Shown in pieces: positions 12,901 to 23,909 of a DNA stretch of 64,000 nt (positions are counted from its first letter, which is position 1; every line of letters begins with the position of its first letter). Source of the DNA: Lamellibrachia satsuma (taxonomy: Eukaryota; Annelida; Polychaeta; Sabellida; Siboglinidae). The notes beneath the pieces were generated by a model. The model made no database searches. It was given only the letters and a program-made list of their open reading frames with translations, and was not told the origin of the DNA. The DNA lies in assembly GCA_033239005.1 (NCBI GenBank), contig BSQZ01000001.1, positions 14,671,000 to 14,734,999 of the forward strand. Direction: 5' to 3'. A program made the translations under genes and the position numbers.

Positions 12901-15468
12901 AGGTGAGCATTACAGTTACTGGCCCGTTAACCCAAATTTGTCCAAGACCCTTTGTTTTCAGATACATTTCCTGATATATTTCATAGCTGAGCTATGGACT
13001 GGGAATTTCTGAGAACAAAAACACTGGCACGGCAAGTCGGCAACAACATGATAATATCCGAAAACTTATGAAACCTTAATAATACAAATCTTAACTGTTG
13101 TTGGCTACAGTAAGGGTTGAGCTACAATGTGAACACAGACCTCTCTCGTTGGCACGATGATGATGGCATACGGTCCATGATCACGGCTGACGCGTGGACT
13201 CCTAGCCTGTAGATCCTGGACCACTGGCACTGCGTATGACAGTGTCTTCCCTGTAAGTCGCAGATACACATGCATGATAATACACCCATCTTTTGGCTTG
13301 TCATGCACACACACTGATCAAGTCATTTGCTTCCACAGCTGGGGTCAAATTATTCTCTTCTTCAAATACAAATATGCTGCATTTAAAAATTTCATATACA
13401 AATTTGTTCCTTTTTTATTTAAAAGTATAAATACCTTCATCAAATTAAAATACGCTGTATTAAAATGTCATATACACACAAGGTCAACTTTAAATACACA
13501 CTATCAGGAGGGCCAAATAAATTATATAACCTGCAATTACAAATATTATATTATTGGTGAATTAAATGGTGAAGAATTTGGTGAAGTTAGGTGGGTAGAC
13601 ATTTACAAGTATTTAAGATCCTAAAATATGCAAGTTCAAACAGGTCAAATGTCCCAAATACAAGTAGCAGTAGTTGACCAAATACAACAAATACAAACAT
13701 CAAATACGGTCTTCTGAAAAAAAATTATCCGAGTATCTGATCCCAACTATTTGCTTCACCAAATGTCCACTCAATCACCAGCTGGACAAATGTCCACTCA
13801 ATCACCAGCTGGACTAATGTCCACTCACCTGAGCCTGTTTGTGACTTGATCATGGCATCATGACCTTGCAGTAACACTGGTATTGCTTTCTGCTGGACGC
13901 TGGTCATCTCAGTCAGTTCCATTTTGCCCTCCAAGTTAGACACCTGGACACGAGGTGGACAGTTAATGTTTGAACTATGACCTTATCTCACAGCCATGGC
14001 TCTTTATGCATGGCAAGGTAAATTCATCACTGCAAAATAATATCAAAGCCGTGTGCTACCACAACTATGCCAAAATTTTGGGTTAATATGTACATAGCGA
14101 ATTTTGGCATAGCTATGGCAGCATATTATGTGACAAAGAAAGCAAATTTTTAGTTTTTATTTATGAATGTAGCAGCAATGTTCATTGTTGATAGTCTTGC
14201 AGTTAAAAATCGGAAAAGAAATCCTATATGGATCTAACAATGAATTGAAGAAATAACTCCTGGCATTTCTGCTCGATATATTAGTGAATGAGGCAATCAG
14301 GTTCACGTAACTGCTTTCTTTTTAGGTGGCAGAAGCGGAGATGGGTATTTTGAAAAGTCAACAGTACAGCAATACCAAAATAGCAAATTTGCTGGAGATT
14401 ATCGCCTACCTATCTTACAAGTGAATGGTAAATTCACAAAATTCTAATTTTGGGGAAAATATTGGAATTGATTTGCTCGTTCAGTTCAACAGACTTGAAA
14501 CTAGATATACATATTCTGAGTCAGAAATCAAAGTGATATCACAAGGGCAGCAATTTCTAGAAACTGGTCCTACCATATATTGGTGAAGCTTCAAATCTGC
14601 AAAGCTATTCCCCGAAAACATAGCTTCTTTCACTTGTTGAACTGGAATGCTGCAATCAAACCCATATAACAGGTGATAATGTATTAAAGAAACATCAAGA
14701 CTTAGTTTTTGACAAGAACCAAGCGGTTGACACAGTGCTATGTTACCTAAGCCTTCTATTTTTCATTAGTTGGTTTACAGATTTAAAAAAAAAACGGGTC
14801 GGTCTTTCAGGAAAAAATAAAAGTAGTGTATTCAGACAATTAAAATCTCAGCTGTCCAGAAATAAATGCCATATATGGTACAAAAAATATTTCCTAATAT
14901 ACGCTGTCCGAATCTTTATTCATGCGTGATGTTGTGTCCCGTTAATTAAACTACCCTTTATTTATGCCGCTAAACGACATTCCTACCAGATATTTTCTGT
15001 GCCAATTACTCCACATATGGCACATAATTCCATGTACACAAAATATACATTATTTTAACATATTGCATTTTTTACAGTCCAAATACTGGTGTGGATTGTA
15101 TCTGCGGTGAGTGGAAACATAAGTAAATGACACTAACTGCAGAAGACGCTGATGCAACGTGGCACTACTTGGACCGAAAGTGTGCAAAAACACAACAGGC
15201 CTGTGGATGACTGCCTGTCATCTACCAAGGTCTTAATTTTTTATAATCATACTTAAGCTTGGAGAACTGCCTGGGAGAAGTTTTTAATTTTTTCCAAAAA
15301 TATAAATATTGGGTCAGCGAATGCATAAACAAACCAATAAAAATAAAGGTCTTAGGAGAAGAAAGACTACTTTACACAACATAATATTATGTTTGCTTAT
15401 CAATGCAGTAAGTACTTACCCAATCTATTACGCATGCAGTACATACAAATACCATCCTTTTGTTAATG

Positions 15469-15544
<76 letters not shown>

Positions 15545-18500
15545 AAAATCAAATAATAGACTGTATTACTGTAACAAGTAATTTTACTTTATAAAAGTAA
15601 GTAATTGCAGACAACCCTTCAAGGTTCCAGTTACAGCTTCAAAAGTGATGTGTCGGCAGTTTTTTGTTTCCTTATTGAGACAATACAACTACTACACATT
15701 TAACAAACAATGTCATGCGAGGTCAAGGTGGAATGAAACATAAAACAAAAAGAGTCAGATCATCCAAATCTTGGATGGATAACGTTAAAGAATGGACAGG
15801 AATATTGACAGAGCGGAGGGTGGAAGGAGAACAGGACGACCGAGACTGAGATGGGAGGACTGTGGGAAGAGAGATTTGGCGGGAGTGGGAGGGAGTGGAG
15901 AATGTGAGCGAGGGATGGGGGAGTGGAGACGGTTGGTGGAGGTGGCAGTGAAACAGGACTAGTGATGAAGAAGAAGGGGAAACAAAAATCAAAGACCGGT
16001 ATCAGTGCTAGCCTCACCCCGGACTACAGGGATAAAGAGGATAGCAACAACAACTGTACTGCACTTTACAGCAGACCAACAAGGATGGGAGGGTGGGAAA
16101 GTCATCCAAAACTGCCTACATGTCCATACATGATACAGTCGTAAGTTACAGTTGTACAATGCAGTGGTCGGAGTCCATGATTTCGGATTGTGTTCCAAGT
16201 GAGGCGCGTTAGATGTTCCCAATGATGGAGCCACTAAACAACAGTGATCGCTGCTTGCTTAACCAAGACCGCTGTGGAAGCCACTGGCTCTGCATGACGG
16301 CAGCACTGTCTACACACGGTTTATATAGTTTATTAAAGCAGTCGATTAGCATCTTTGTGTATTATCGTTAAATGTAACACCATGTTGTACTGAATAAAAT
16401 ACACGTGTGTACAGTGATGAAATAGATTTCCTATAATGACGATGTACTGGTACTGATAGACCGACTAAGACAAACTTAAAATAATAACCAGGATCTGAGT
16501 AACCAAACATGTATATAAACTGACACACACAGTGTGAAAGCTAAATAAACATTGAAAACGACAATAATAGGTAGAATCAATAATTGATTCTCTTCGTCTT
16601 TTAACCAATCTCAAAGAATAATTTCATGAAGCACATCTCATCTTTAGAATGTGGTTTAACAACCCTAGAGACAAGGCAGTTAAGAGGAGATCAAATTGAA
16701 GTTTTTCAGATATTGAACGGGTATGAAAATAATCAAAATATTGATAGAAATACTTTTTTCTCACTCAAGAAAGATAGTAGAACTAGAGGACGTGAAGTAA
16801 CATTAGTAAAGGATCAGTGTAGATTGGACATCAGGAAGTACTCGTTCTTACAGAGGACAATAAATGAATGGAACAAATTATCTACAGATTGTGTAACTGC
16901 TAGCAGCGTGAATATGTTTAAAAACAAGGTTGACACATATCTCAGGAGGGCGGATTACACAGATTAAAAATGTCGGACTCTCTATAAGCCAATGGCTTCT
17001 TTGTCCATTTGCCAAATCTTGTCTTGCTAAATCTTCCATAATACTTAACACTGATTCACTGTTTCACACATAGATGACAAATTCTTATTTTGTGCACCCG
17101 TTCACATCACGAAAACTATTACATTTACAATGCAACGGTAGCATGCCATTTCACCTGTTTTATACTGGGCTTGCTTATTAAACAGCAGTTAAGATTATTT
17201 ATCTGATTCTTACGCAGTGCGTGTTTGTGAATGTATATTCCATTTACAAACTGCAGGCAATGAGGCAAAGCAGAAGTTTAGGGTAAAGCCAGCACTGCCC
17301 AGCAGCATAATACGATTGATGCCAGCAGCAACTGAGAACAAACAACACCTTGCCACTTGTTCATTGTTGATCTAATGTTTATTGAGGATTGTCAATGCAA
17401 TTCAAAGTAAATTTTACAAACACAAGGAGTACATCACGCAAGACAAGCACTAGTTAGGAAATAGACTGGTACGGCAATCGCAACATCGGCGCACGAATGC
17501 GGATAGAACACCCTATGAAGACAGCTAGGCCAATTTCCCCCGGTGGTAGAAAATAAAGGTCCATGTGCATGACCGAAAACGTTATATCCAAATCAATGTC
17601 ATAACATGGCATTTAATAATGTAGCCTGACTGTATATGGGGAAAAATAAAAATTGACCCAGGAAACATTCTGGTTATTTTTTCATACTCTGTTCCCAAAA
17701 GCCTACCTCTGAATGGATGGAATATCTGGATTGTTGGTAAACAAGGATGAGAACGATGGCAGATGTCCAATTGTTGCTGCCGGTGGCACACTTTTCCTTG
17801 TGTTGTTTGTCTGTTTAACATTATCCATCTCATGATGTTTCACGTCACTGTCTGGTTTTGAATCATCTTTTTCTGTAGCCTGTCGATTTTTTCTCATCTG
17901 AAACAGTATGCAGACAAATAAGACAACACAACTCGGGTGAATATCCTGCTGCCTATAGTTGTGCCGTGTACCATATGGTGGTATAACAGTGTAGTGGTAT
18001 TTTGATGCGGTTTTGAAACCAGTATTTCTATTCAGTCGAACCAGTATTCCATATGGCATGTTAATGACAATACTTGAAGCTTCCAAAATTACGTAAAAGT
18101 CACAGAATTTGAACGAAAAGACAACGCATTTAACATATCATTGCGTGCAAGGCACTAAATATTGTGCTACTTCCTTCTGTGCGGAGTGTGCAAGTCCGGA
18201 AGAGCAAATCATGTAAGTCGATCAGTGGCCGCGGTGTGTGGCGCCACTGTTATATCCACACAAATGCGGAACGTGTATTTTTGTGTCACGTTTAGAGGGA
18301 AATAAATTTAGAATTAATTTTAATTATGATAGTAGTTATTAAGGTTTAACACTAGCTGTAATATGACACTACGCCTGCGAATACAAGGAAAGTCTTAGCA
18401 TAGGCTTTCTATAGTTTATTTATAGATGCACCAGAAAAACATATATAGTGTACTGTATACCGTATAGACTAGTGTCATAAGGTAAACAACACTAGCCTGC

Positions 18501-19053
18501 CGTGTTCAGGTGTGGGACTAGGTCCGGTATAATCTATGTGATAACAACAGCACTAGACAAATAATAGATAATTTGGTATTAAAATCAAAACATGTTCACA
18601 GTCAGAGGTGATATGATCATGATGACGAAAGGACCGGCATGGGCATGACGTATGACTGTTTGAAACTAAAGGCTAAGGCCTAAGCCTAAACTACGCTAAT
18701 CCAAACTTCAAAGACAAAGTTGAAAGTGAAGCCTGAAAGTGGCAGATGAGATGGTATGATTATGAACTATCTTCTTGGCCTTGTGTTATAATGTGCTACA
18801 TCATCCCAATTTACATTTCAACGATATGTCTAGCCACACGTCATAGTTAGGAGCTGGTAATCACTGACACATGACACAGTTATTGAGTTATCAACATCGC
18901 GTGCCACGATGCTGCAGTCAGTGCACTGCAGACAGCACCGAGCAAGTTGTCAAGTTTACTTACGCGGTCCCTCCGGTCAAGTTTTGGTTTCGTTCTTGAT
19001 CGCCCAGAAAAAGCTTCTGTCGTTATGTTCAAAACGGGTTCCTCGTCTGCCAT
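3967..19053 (-). CDS. DDX31: ATP-dependent RNA helicase DDX31 (Dbp7-type DEAD-box protein), complete, 17 exons
   Basis: Nucleolar helicase; yeast Dbp7 acts in 60S subunit assembly. Coding exons, 5' to 3': 18964-19053, 17707-17897, 14574-14649, 13829-13943, 13141-13250, 12214-12255, 11517-11581, 10658-10777, 9719-9822, 9090-9328, 8432-8599, 8069-8128, 7039-7229, 5795-5876, 5224-5326, 4621-4813, 3967-4117. All borders are AG/GT, phases join, and the sum is 2,100 nt (699 aa). Motifs in order: Q-motif region, Walker A QTGSGKT (split by intron 4), [39 protein letters not shown]. The DDX31 C-terminal signature [11 protein letters not shown] is in exon 16, followed by a Lys-rich tail. I chose the ATG at 19051-19053 (MADEEP) because it is the first ATG in the exon frame and has G at -3 and +4. 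Exon 3 ([13 protein letters not shown]) and exon 6 (14 aa) are short and easily missed. The family assignment is firm; the ends are inferred. Confidence 0.93.
5003..5192 (-). mobile_element. tRNA-headed SINE, copy A (diverged), in DDX31 intron 15
   Basis: Shares with copies B and C the body segment CCCCTGGCATAGACACCAGG, then GAAGGGACCAACAG, CTCTTCCGAAAGAC and GTGGGGTGAACGAA. It also has a tRNA-like B-box relative (GATTCGAATCCCAC in + orientation). The element reads on the minus strand, so its tRNA head is at the higher coordinate. It ends about 30 bp from the donor of DDX31 exon 15. Confidence 0.7.
6170..6442 (-). mobile_element. tRNA-headed SINE, copy B, in DDX31 intron 13
   Basis: On the minus strand it begins CAGTGGGGCGCGGTGGTCGT, and the head continues to a B-box-like GGTTCAAAACC. 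These are the pol III internal promoter boxes of a tRNA-derived SINE. The body shares blocks with copies A and C: GGGCAATTTCGTTCACCCC, GTCTTTCGGAAGAGAC and CCAGGGGAAGTAAAAG. The tail shares the sequence around CTTAGGAGCACTGAGTCC with copy C. Confidence 0.78.
6445..6860. repeat. Probable interspersed repeat, unclassified
   Basis: Lies in DDX31 intron 13 next to SINE B. The opening text (GTATGTCCGTCCATCTGTCT) and closing text (GCAACGCCGGGTAACTCAG) look like the repeat-type sequence common in invertebrate genomes. No second copy occurs in the window, so this is a weak call. No coding potential is evident. Confidence 0.35.
8653..8700. repeat. (GTAT)n microsatellite grading into GCAGGCAGGTAG
   Basis: Six or so clean GTAT units followed by diverged tetranucleotides. 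It lies in DDX31 intron 10, directly before copy 1 of the small repeat family at 8700-8925. Confidence 0.85.
8700..8925 (+). repeat. Small interspersed repeat family, copy 1
   Basis: Shares with 10840-11075 the blocks ACGTTATGCTG, CGCTTTGCATCTCGGG, CAATCAAATTACCCTTTCTA, GTTATTACGTACAA and the end region TGACAGCGT/AACGTTATG. About 225 bp with no ORF, so it is probably a short non-autonomous element. Confidence 0.65.
9548..9615 (-). repeat. Small interspersed repeat family, copy 3 (inverted head only)
   Basis: On the minus strand it reads CTGGACGCTTTGCATCTCGG then GGTCAAACTTTCAGGGG, matching the starts of the copies at 8700 and 10840. Only the first ~65 bp are present, in opposite orientation to the other two. 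Confidence 0.6.
10840..11075 (+). repeat. Small interspersed repeat family, copy 2
   Basis: Aligns end to end with the copy at 8700-8925: TGTTATGCTATTCCTAGACG, CTTTGCATCTCGGG, ACCCTTTCTATGACCAATCG, AGTTATTACGTACAACTG. It is diverged by perhaps a quarter of positions. It lies in DDX31 intron 7. Confidence 0.65.
11990..12066. repeat. Direct tandem repeat, 2 x ~38 bp
   Basis: AGGTCACATAGGCTATAGGT followed by CAGGCCAACNACCA occurs twice back to back in DDX31 intron 6. The copies are almost identical, so the duplication is recent. Confidence 0.85.
13755..13828 (-). repeat. 27-bp tandem repeat growing out of the DDX31 exon 4 splice donor
   Basis: On the gene strand the donor reads CTCAG|GTGAGTGGACATTAG. 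The segment GAGTGGACAT..GTCCAGCTGGTGATT then recurs with a 27-bp period for about 2.6 copies. The first copy includes the real donor (13823-13828). Later copies read ATTGAGTGGACAT and have lost the GT. Confidence 0.8.
15471..15542. repeat. (AT)n microsatellite, ~72 bp
   Basis: Uninterrupted AT dinucleotides in DDX31 intron 2. Apparent (IY)n open frames across it are composition artefacts. Confidence 0.95.
15740..16030 (+). mobile_element. RTE-like LINE 3' end relic
   Basis: In shifting frames the + strand reads [12 protein letters not shown], then [20 protein letters not shown] and a GA-rich run ending in a (GAA)-type tract. Peptides of the type [10 protein letters not shown] and RPRxRWED are typical of the C-terminal region of RTE-like and related LINE polyproteins. 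It is frameshifted and short. The clade is uncertain. Confidence 0.55.
16630..17045 (+). mobile_element. CR1/L2-like LINE, 3' end, copy a (DDX31 intron 2)
   Basis: An open stretch encodes the polyprotein C-terminus, with [40 protein letters not shown] and [20 protein letters not shown], ending near YLRRADYTD and a stop at 16967. The 3' UTR reads ATAAGCCAATGGCTTC and ends in a GTCTTGCTAAATCTT tail. The copy is 5'-truncated and lies antisense to DDX31. Confidence 0.85.
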
Positions 19054-20110
19054 TGCAGTTATCTGTACGTCAGATCTTGTCACGGTGATTAAAATAGCAA
19101 TGTTTTTAAAAGGAAACTCAACACGCGCTTTGACAGGAACCACGAGTTTTGGAAAAGATGACGGATGTGCAGTCGACTTTTGTAAACCATTACAACGATT
19201 GGCGCTGGTCGTGTTTATCTCACACCAGAGCTAGTGTATACCGAGCACTGATCGACTATATAAAAAGAAAATATAGAAAAAGTGTTTTGTGTGTTATATT
19301 AAGGGGAGATATGGCAGGTGCAATGATGTTTTTTCAAATATGTTACTAAATTGTGCTTAATTCGTATTCCAATAGCATTGTAAGTTTACTATAAATAAAG
19401 TTAACTTTATTGACATACTTTTAAATTAGTTTTACTCACGGATACAGCTTGCATCTACCATGTAATCAAATACTTTTTTTTCATTTAGCGGGTTAACAAA
19501 TAAAATATGTTGAAAAAATAACATTTACAATATATCTTTGAAAATTAGGGAAAAAATATTCTAATGTGTTGTAATTTTTTAGAGAGGCAATAAAACTTTG
19601 ATACATAGGCCATTTTGGTTGTTGCCATGGAAACGACGGTCTGGCATAAAATGTTCATAATTTATTTCACTCAAAAAAAAAACAATCTACATTTTGGGCA
19701 TACAAAATTGTAGTAACTATGCAAAAACAATCCTATCCAGCTGTCACATCTCCCTTTAATCAGCAGTTTAAAAATCACATTTAGGTAATTTTTGCTTCAC
19801 CTAACTCCAATTTCAATAAAATAAAAAAATCTAATTCACTACATATTTTTAATGCAGTTCAAATATTATTGAAATATGACCAAAATTAACACACTAACCG
19901 TTACATCTACGAGTGTAGCTAGGCATACATTCATGTGGAAACACAAATCTAAGACGGTCTGGTTGTACATTTTTTTAAAGCAAACTAATTTGCAATCTGG
20001 TGCGTATTAGTATTCATAGTGTTAACATGCACTATGTAATAGCACAATTAATTATAACAGCTAGTGAAGAACTATTGCTATGCATGTACATGTAATATAA
20101 TATCATTCAA
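19054..20110. other. DDX31 promoter side / intergenic, no gene recognised
   Basis: The first 200 bp upstream of the DDX31 start should hold its 5' UTR and promoter. A 53-codon open frame on the + strand at 19158-19316 starts about 100 bp from the DDX31 ATG; I do not recognise it and do not call it a gene. The rest is AT-rich without supported exons. Confidence 0.4.
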
Positions 20111-20480
20111 AATCTTTCAATGATACATTGCCCTCATCAAATACTGGCTTGTCAGTTATATCAGTGGGTACGTTCTCATTCTACCATCGAGTGGCTTGCT
20201 CGCCTCAATCCAAATATCCATGTTAGCTCTACAGCACTGTCAAATAATGCATTCGATACTTCTGCATTGGCACTTTCCTGCTGCAGCAAGGTGATTGTAG
20301 TGTATGCCTCTTTGGCAGAGGTTACACTGTTTGGACTGTAGAAATGTGGTCAGAGGAAGCCCCCTTTGGAGGACATCCTCAATGGTCACTGAATGAGTAT
20401 ATCACAGAGCGATTGCAGATTACTTCTGTTGTTCATATCAGCTTGTGCATTCTCGTAGAGCTCAGCCTGAAAGACAAGTA
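20110..20480 (-). other. Unassigned exon-like stretch, possibly transposase-derived
   Basis: The minus strand gives short open pieces such as SVTSAKEAYTTITLLQQESA and ELTWIFGLRRASHSMV, interrupted by stops. Base composition is less AT-rich than its neighbours. I cannot name a family; it could be a decayed transposase or host pseudoexon. Confidence 0.25.
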
Positions 20481-21369
20481 AACTTAAGGTTAAGTAGTTG
20501 AAAGAGAAGGTGATCTGTTGGTCTGTGTCCATCTTACTTCTAACTACATGTGTAGTAATGGCCAAGTAAACATGATATCCTTTACAGTTAGTGTAGATAG
20601 TGCTAGGTAGACCCTATCAGCTGTCTTAGCATTTATTACTTTAAAGTGATTGTATAGAAATTATAAATGGTTAATTTAACGATATTGAATATTGCAACAC
20701 TGTTTCATATTTAACAATTTTAAATATTTATAATATCTTGGTTTGCAATTTTTTTTAAAGGTACATGACAAGTCATGACATGATAAAATAAAATAATGTT
20801 TTTCAACACACACACACATATATATATAGGTCATTTTACAGTATTAAAAGGCAGAACAATAAATCTTTACCGCTAACGGTTAACTATAACTTTTTAATAA
20901 GTGTTCATTTTAGTTGTCTGTAAAATTTCATGTTTTGTACAATTTCATATGATGGGGAATAGACTGCAGCAATTAAGAGTAATAAATGTAGTTCAGATGT
21001 ACGTTTACATAAAAACAAATTGATAATGGGGGCATTTTTAACCCCTAACTAGCTACGTATCAGTTAGCCAATGAAAACCTTTGTAAATGTCCTTTAATTC
21101 TTTGCTGTTTGTTACAACAGCAATATTTTATTCATTGCAGTAAAATGTTTTATAAGGCAACATTTCAATGTTATCAAGAAGTAATCGTTTCGATAACATT
21201 GGTGCAACAGCTGCAACATTCTTCAATATGATGATTAGTCATTTCAGAAATGGTATACGTTATGCTAGTTCACTGTATGCAAATAGTAACCACTGTTTGA
21301 TGTGTCTACTATATTAATAAAAAATTCTGTATGTTTCAGTTTGCATGTGTCTTTCTTGCATGATTAAAA

Positions 21370-21535
21370 ATACAGTCAAACCTGCTTAAGCGACCACCTG
21401 TAGACTAATACAAAGAGACAACCTGTCACTAACAACTACAGTAATCAACTCCTCACAGGAGTTCCATGTTAAATTACCTGCATTAAGTTGCCACCAGACC
21501 ACTTTTCAACTACCATTTGAGTAGTCGCTTAAAGG
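21370..21535. mobile_element. MITE-like element with short inverted ends
   Basis: Begins ACAGTCAAACCTGCTTAAGC followed by GACCAC and ends GTAGTCGCTTAAAG, giving an inverted CTTAAGCGAC / GTCGCTTAAG pair around ~150 bp without coding potential. The CAGTCAAACCTG opening resembles a common non-autonomous repeat of marine invertebrates. The boundaries are approximate. Confidence 0.5.
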
Positions 21536-21857
21536 GAACTGAAGCAATTTTGTGTTATGCCGTATATTTAAATATATATTATCTAACTATGCATTAATGG
21601 TGATAGATACCTGCTAATTTATGAGATAAACTGAAAAACTGATTTTGTTCGAGACAAAAATCGACAAAATACATCACTGCGTATCGCCATCTTGTTGTCG
21701 AAACGAGTGGTTTGAGTCACGTATATCTAATCAATGTAAATTTTCGATTTTTTGCGATTTATTTCGTAAATAGGCATTCTGGAGCGAAAAAAAAGATATG
21801 GGTCTCTGTTATATATACAAGTGTTTACACACGTCAACAAAATAGCGTTTTTGTTCG

Positions 21858-23909
21858 TTCCAAACTAGATTGGAATAACATGCTGATGAATAAGACCGCA
21901 ATTGAATGTTGGAATATTCTAAAATATGAAATTGAGAGTATCATCGATAAATTTGTTCCCTTCCAAAAACAAGGAAAACGGTGTAGAAAGAAACACTTGT
22001 CAAAAGAAGCTATTAGAAAAATAGTGTTAAAACAAACTATGTGAAGGGTTTATAGACGTACCAGAAAGGAAGACGACTATGCAAAATACAAAGAGGCACT
22101 TAATGCAGCTACAACTGAAATCAGACAATCCAAAAGAAGCTATGAGCAAAAACTAGCATGTAACATAAAAAATGACAGCAAGAGTTTTTATGCATATGTC
22201 AGGAGTAAAAAAACGTACAAGACAAGGTTGGACCTCTAGAAGACAGTGCTGGAAATATAATACCACAGGGGTTTTTAATGGCGGAAGACCTAAATGGTTA
22301 CTTCAGTTCAGTGTTTACCAAAGAAGATATCAGTTCATTACCAGTTGCTGATGCTAAATTTCAGGAGGCTAAATCTGACTATTTAGGACCGTTAATCCAG
22401 AAATAGTAGCTAAGAAAATAAAGGCAATGAAGGATAATAAATCACCGGGAGTGGATGGGATTCCTCCAAAATTACTAATGGAAACAGTAGAACAAATCAG
22501 TATACCACTTGCAAGAGTATTCAAGTCATTAAAAGAGGGAGTTGTTCCATTTGAATGGAAAGAAACAAACATCATACCATTATTTAAAAAGGGTTCGAGA
22601 AATAAGTCAGAAAATTACAGACCAGTGACTTTAACGTCAGTGATTTGTAAATTATTAGAAAGGTTAATTAAAGACCATATGGTGGACTTCCTCGTTAAGC
22701 ATAAATTATTAAATTCATCTTAACATTAAAGCGAGGTTATGCTTAACAAATATGTTATGTTTTTTGGAAGAAATCACTAAGTGAATAGACGTGGGATCGC
22801 CAGTAGATATTATCTACTTAGATTTTCAGAAAGCTTTTGACAAAGTGCCACATCAAAGATTACTACTTAAATTAAAAGCCCATGGTATCGGGGATAGCAT
22901 AACTGACTGGATAGAACAATGGCTGACTGACAGAAGACAACGAGTTGATGGAGAAGTTTCAAATTGGAAATTGGTTTTGAGTGGGGTACCTCAAGGATCA
23001 GTATTAGGACCTATATTATTCTTAATATATATCAGTGACTTGGACGAAAGTATAACAAGTAACATACTGAAATTTGCAGATGACACAAAACTGTTTAGAA
23101 AGGTTAATACTGATGGTGATAAACAACATTTACAAAACGATCTAGACAGATTAGTGAAATGGTCTGAGAAATGGCAGATGTTGTTCAATTTTGGGAAATG
23201 TAAATGCCTACATACAGGACATGGGAACTTGGATTTAAAACTATAAAATGGGAGATATTGTTCTGGGTACTACTGTAAAAGAAAAAGACTCAAATTCTTG
23301 GATTGATTAGAAGAAACATAACATACGAGGGAAAAAAGTTAATTATACCTCTTTATAAAGCAATAGTTAGACCTCATTTAGAATACTGTATACAAGCATG
23401 GAGACCATATCGTAAGAAGGATATAGATACGCTTGAACGCATACAAAGGAGAGCAACTAAAATGATTCCAGAACTGAGAGACCTTAGTTATGAAGAATGC
23501 CTGAAGGAATGTGGTGTAACAACTCTAGAGACAAGGAGGTTAAGAGGAGTTCAGATTGAAGTTTTTAAGATATTGAATGGGTATGAAAATATTGACAGAA
23601 ATATGTTTTTCTCACTCAAGAAGGATAGCAGAACTAGAGGACATAAGGTAAAATTAGTAAAGGATCAATGTAGATTGGACATCAGGAAGCACTCGTTCTC
23701 ACAGAGGACAATAAATGAATGGAACAAATTGTCTACAGATTGTGTAACTGCTAGCAGCGTGAATATGTTTAAAAACATATCTCAGGGGGGGTTCTAAGTA
23801 GATGAACATTGTTGGACTCTCGATAAGCCAATGGCTTCCTTGTCTACTTGCCATCTGGGCCTTTGGCTTGGATGGCAAATCTTGTTAAATCTTGTCTTGT
23901 TAAATCTAA
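21858..23909 (+). mobile_element. CR1/L2-like LINE, 5'-truncated, copy b
   Basis: Starts inside the region between endonuclease and RT (DWNNMLMNKTAIECWNILKY). It carries the RT domain in several frames: KDNKSPGVDGIPPKLLM (22427 on), [40 protein letters not shown] (22791 on), SGVPQGSVLGPILFLIYISD and the catalytic box LKFADDTKLFR near 23070. The C-terminal block follows at 23303-23797. Stops and frameshifts break it at about 22050, 22725 and 23245, so it is dead. The 3' UTR ends in repeated TTGTTAAATCTTGTCTTG, typical of the short reiterated tails of this LINE group, and abuts copy c at 23909/23910. Confidence 0.88.

Noticed and set aside
19158..19316. Small + strand gene divergent from DDX31
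   Set aside because: 53 codons, no recognised motif, no splice or conservation evidence.
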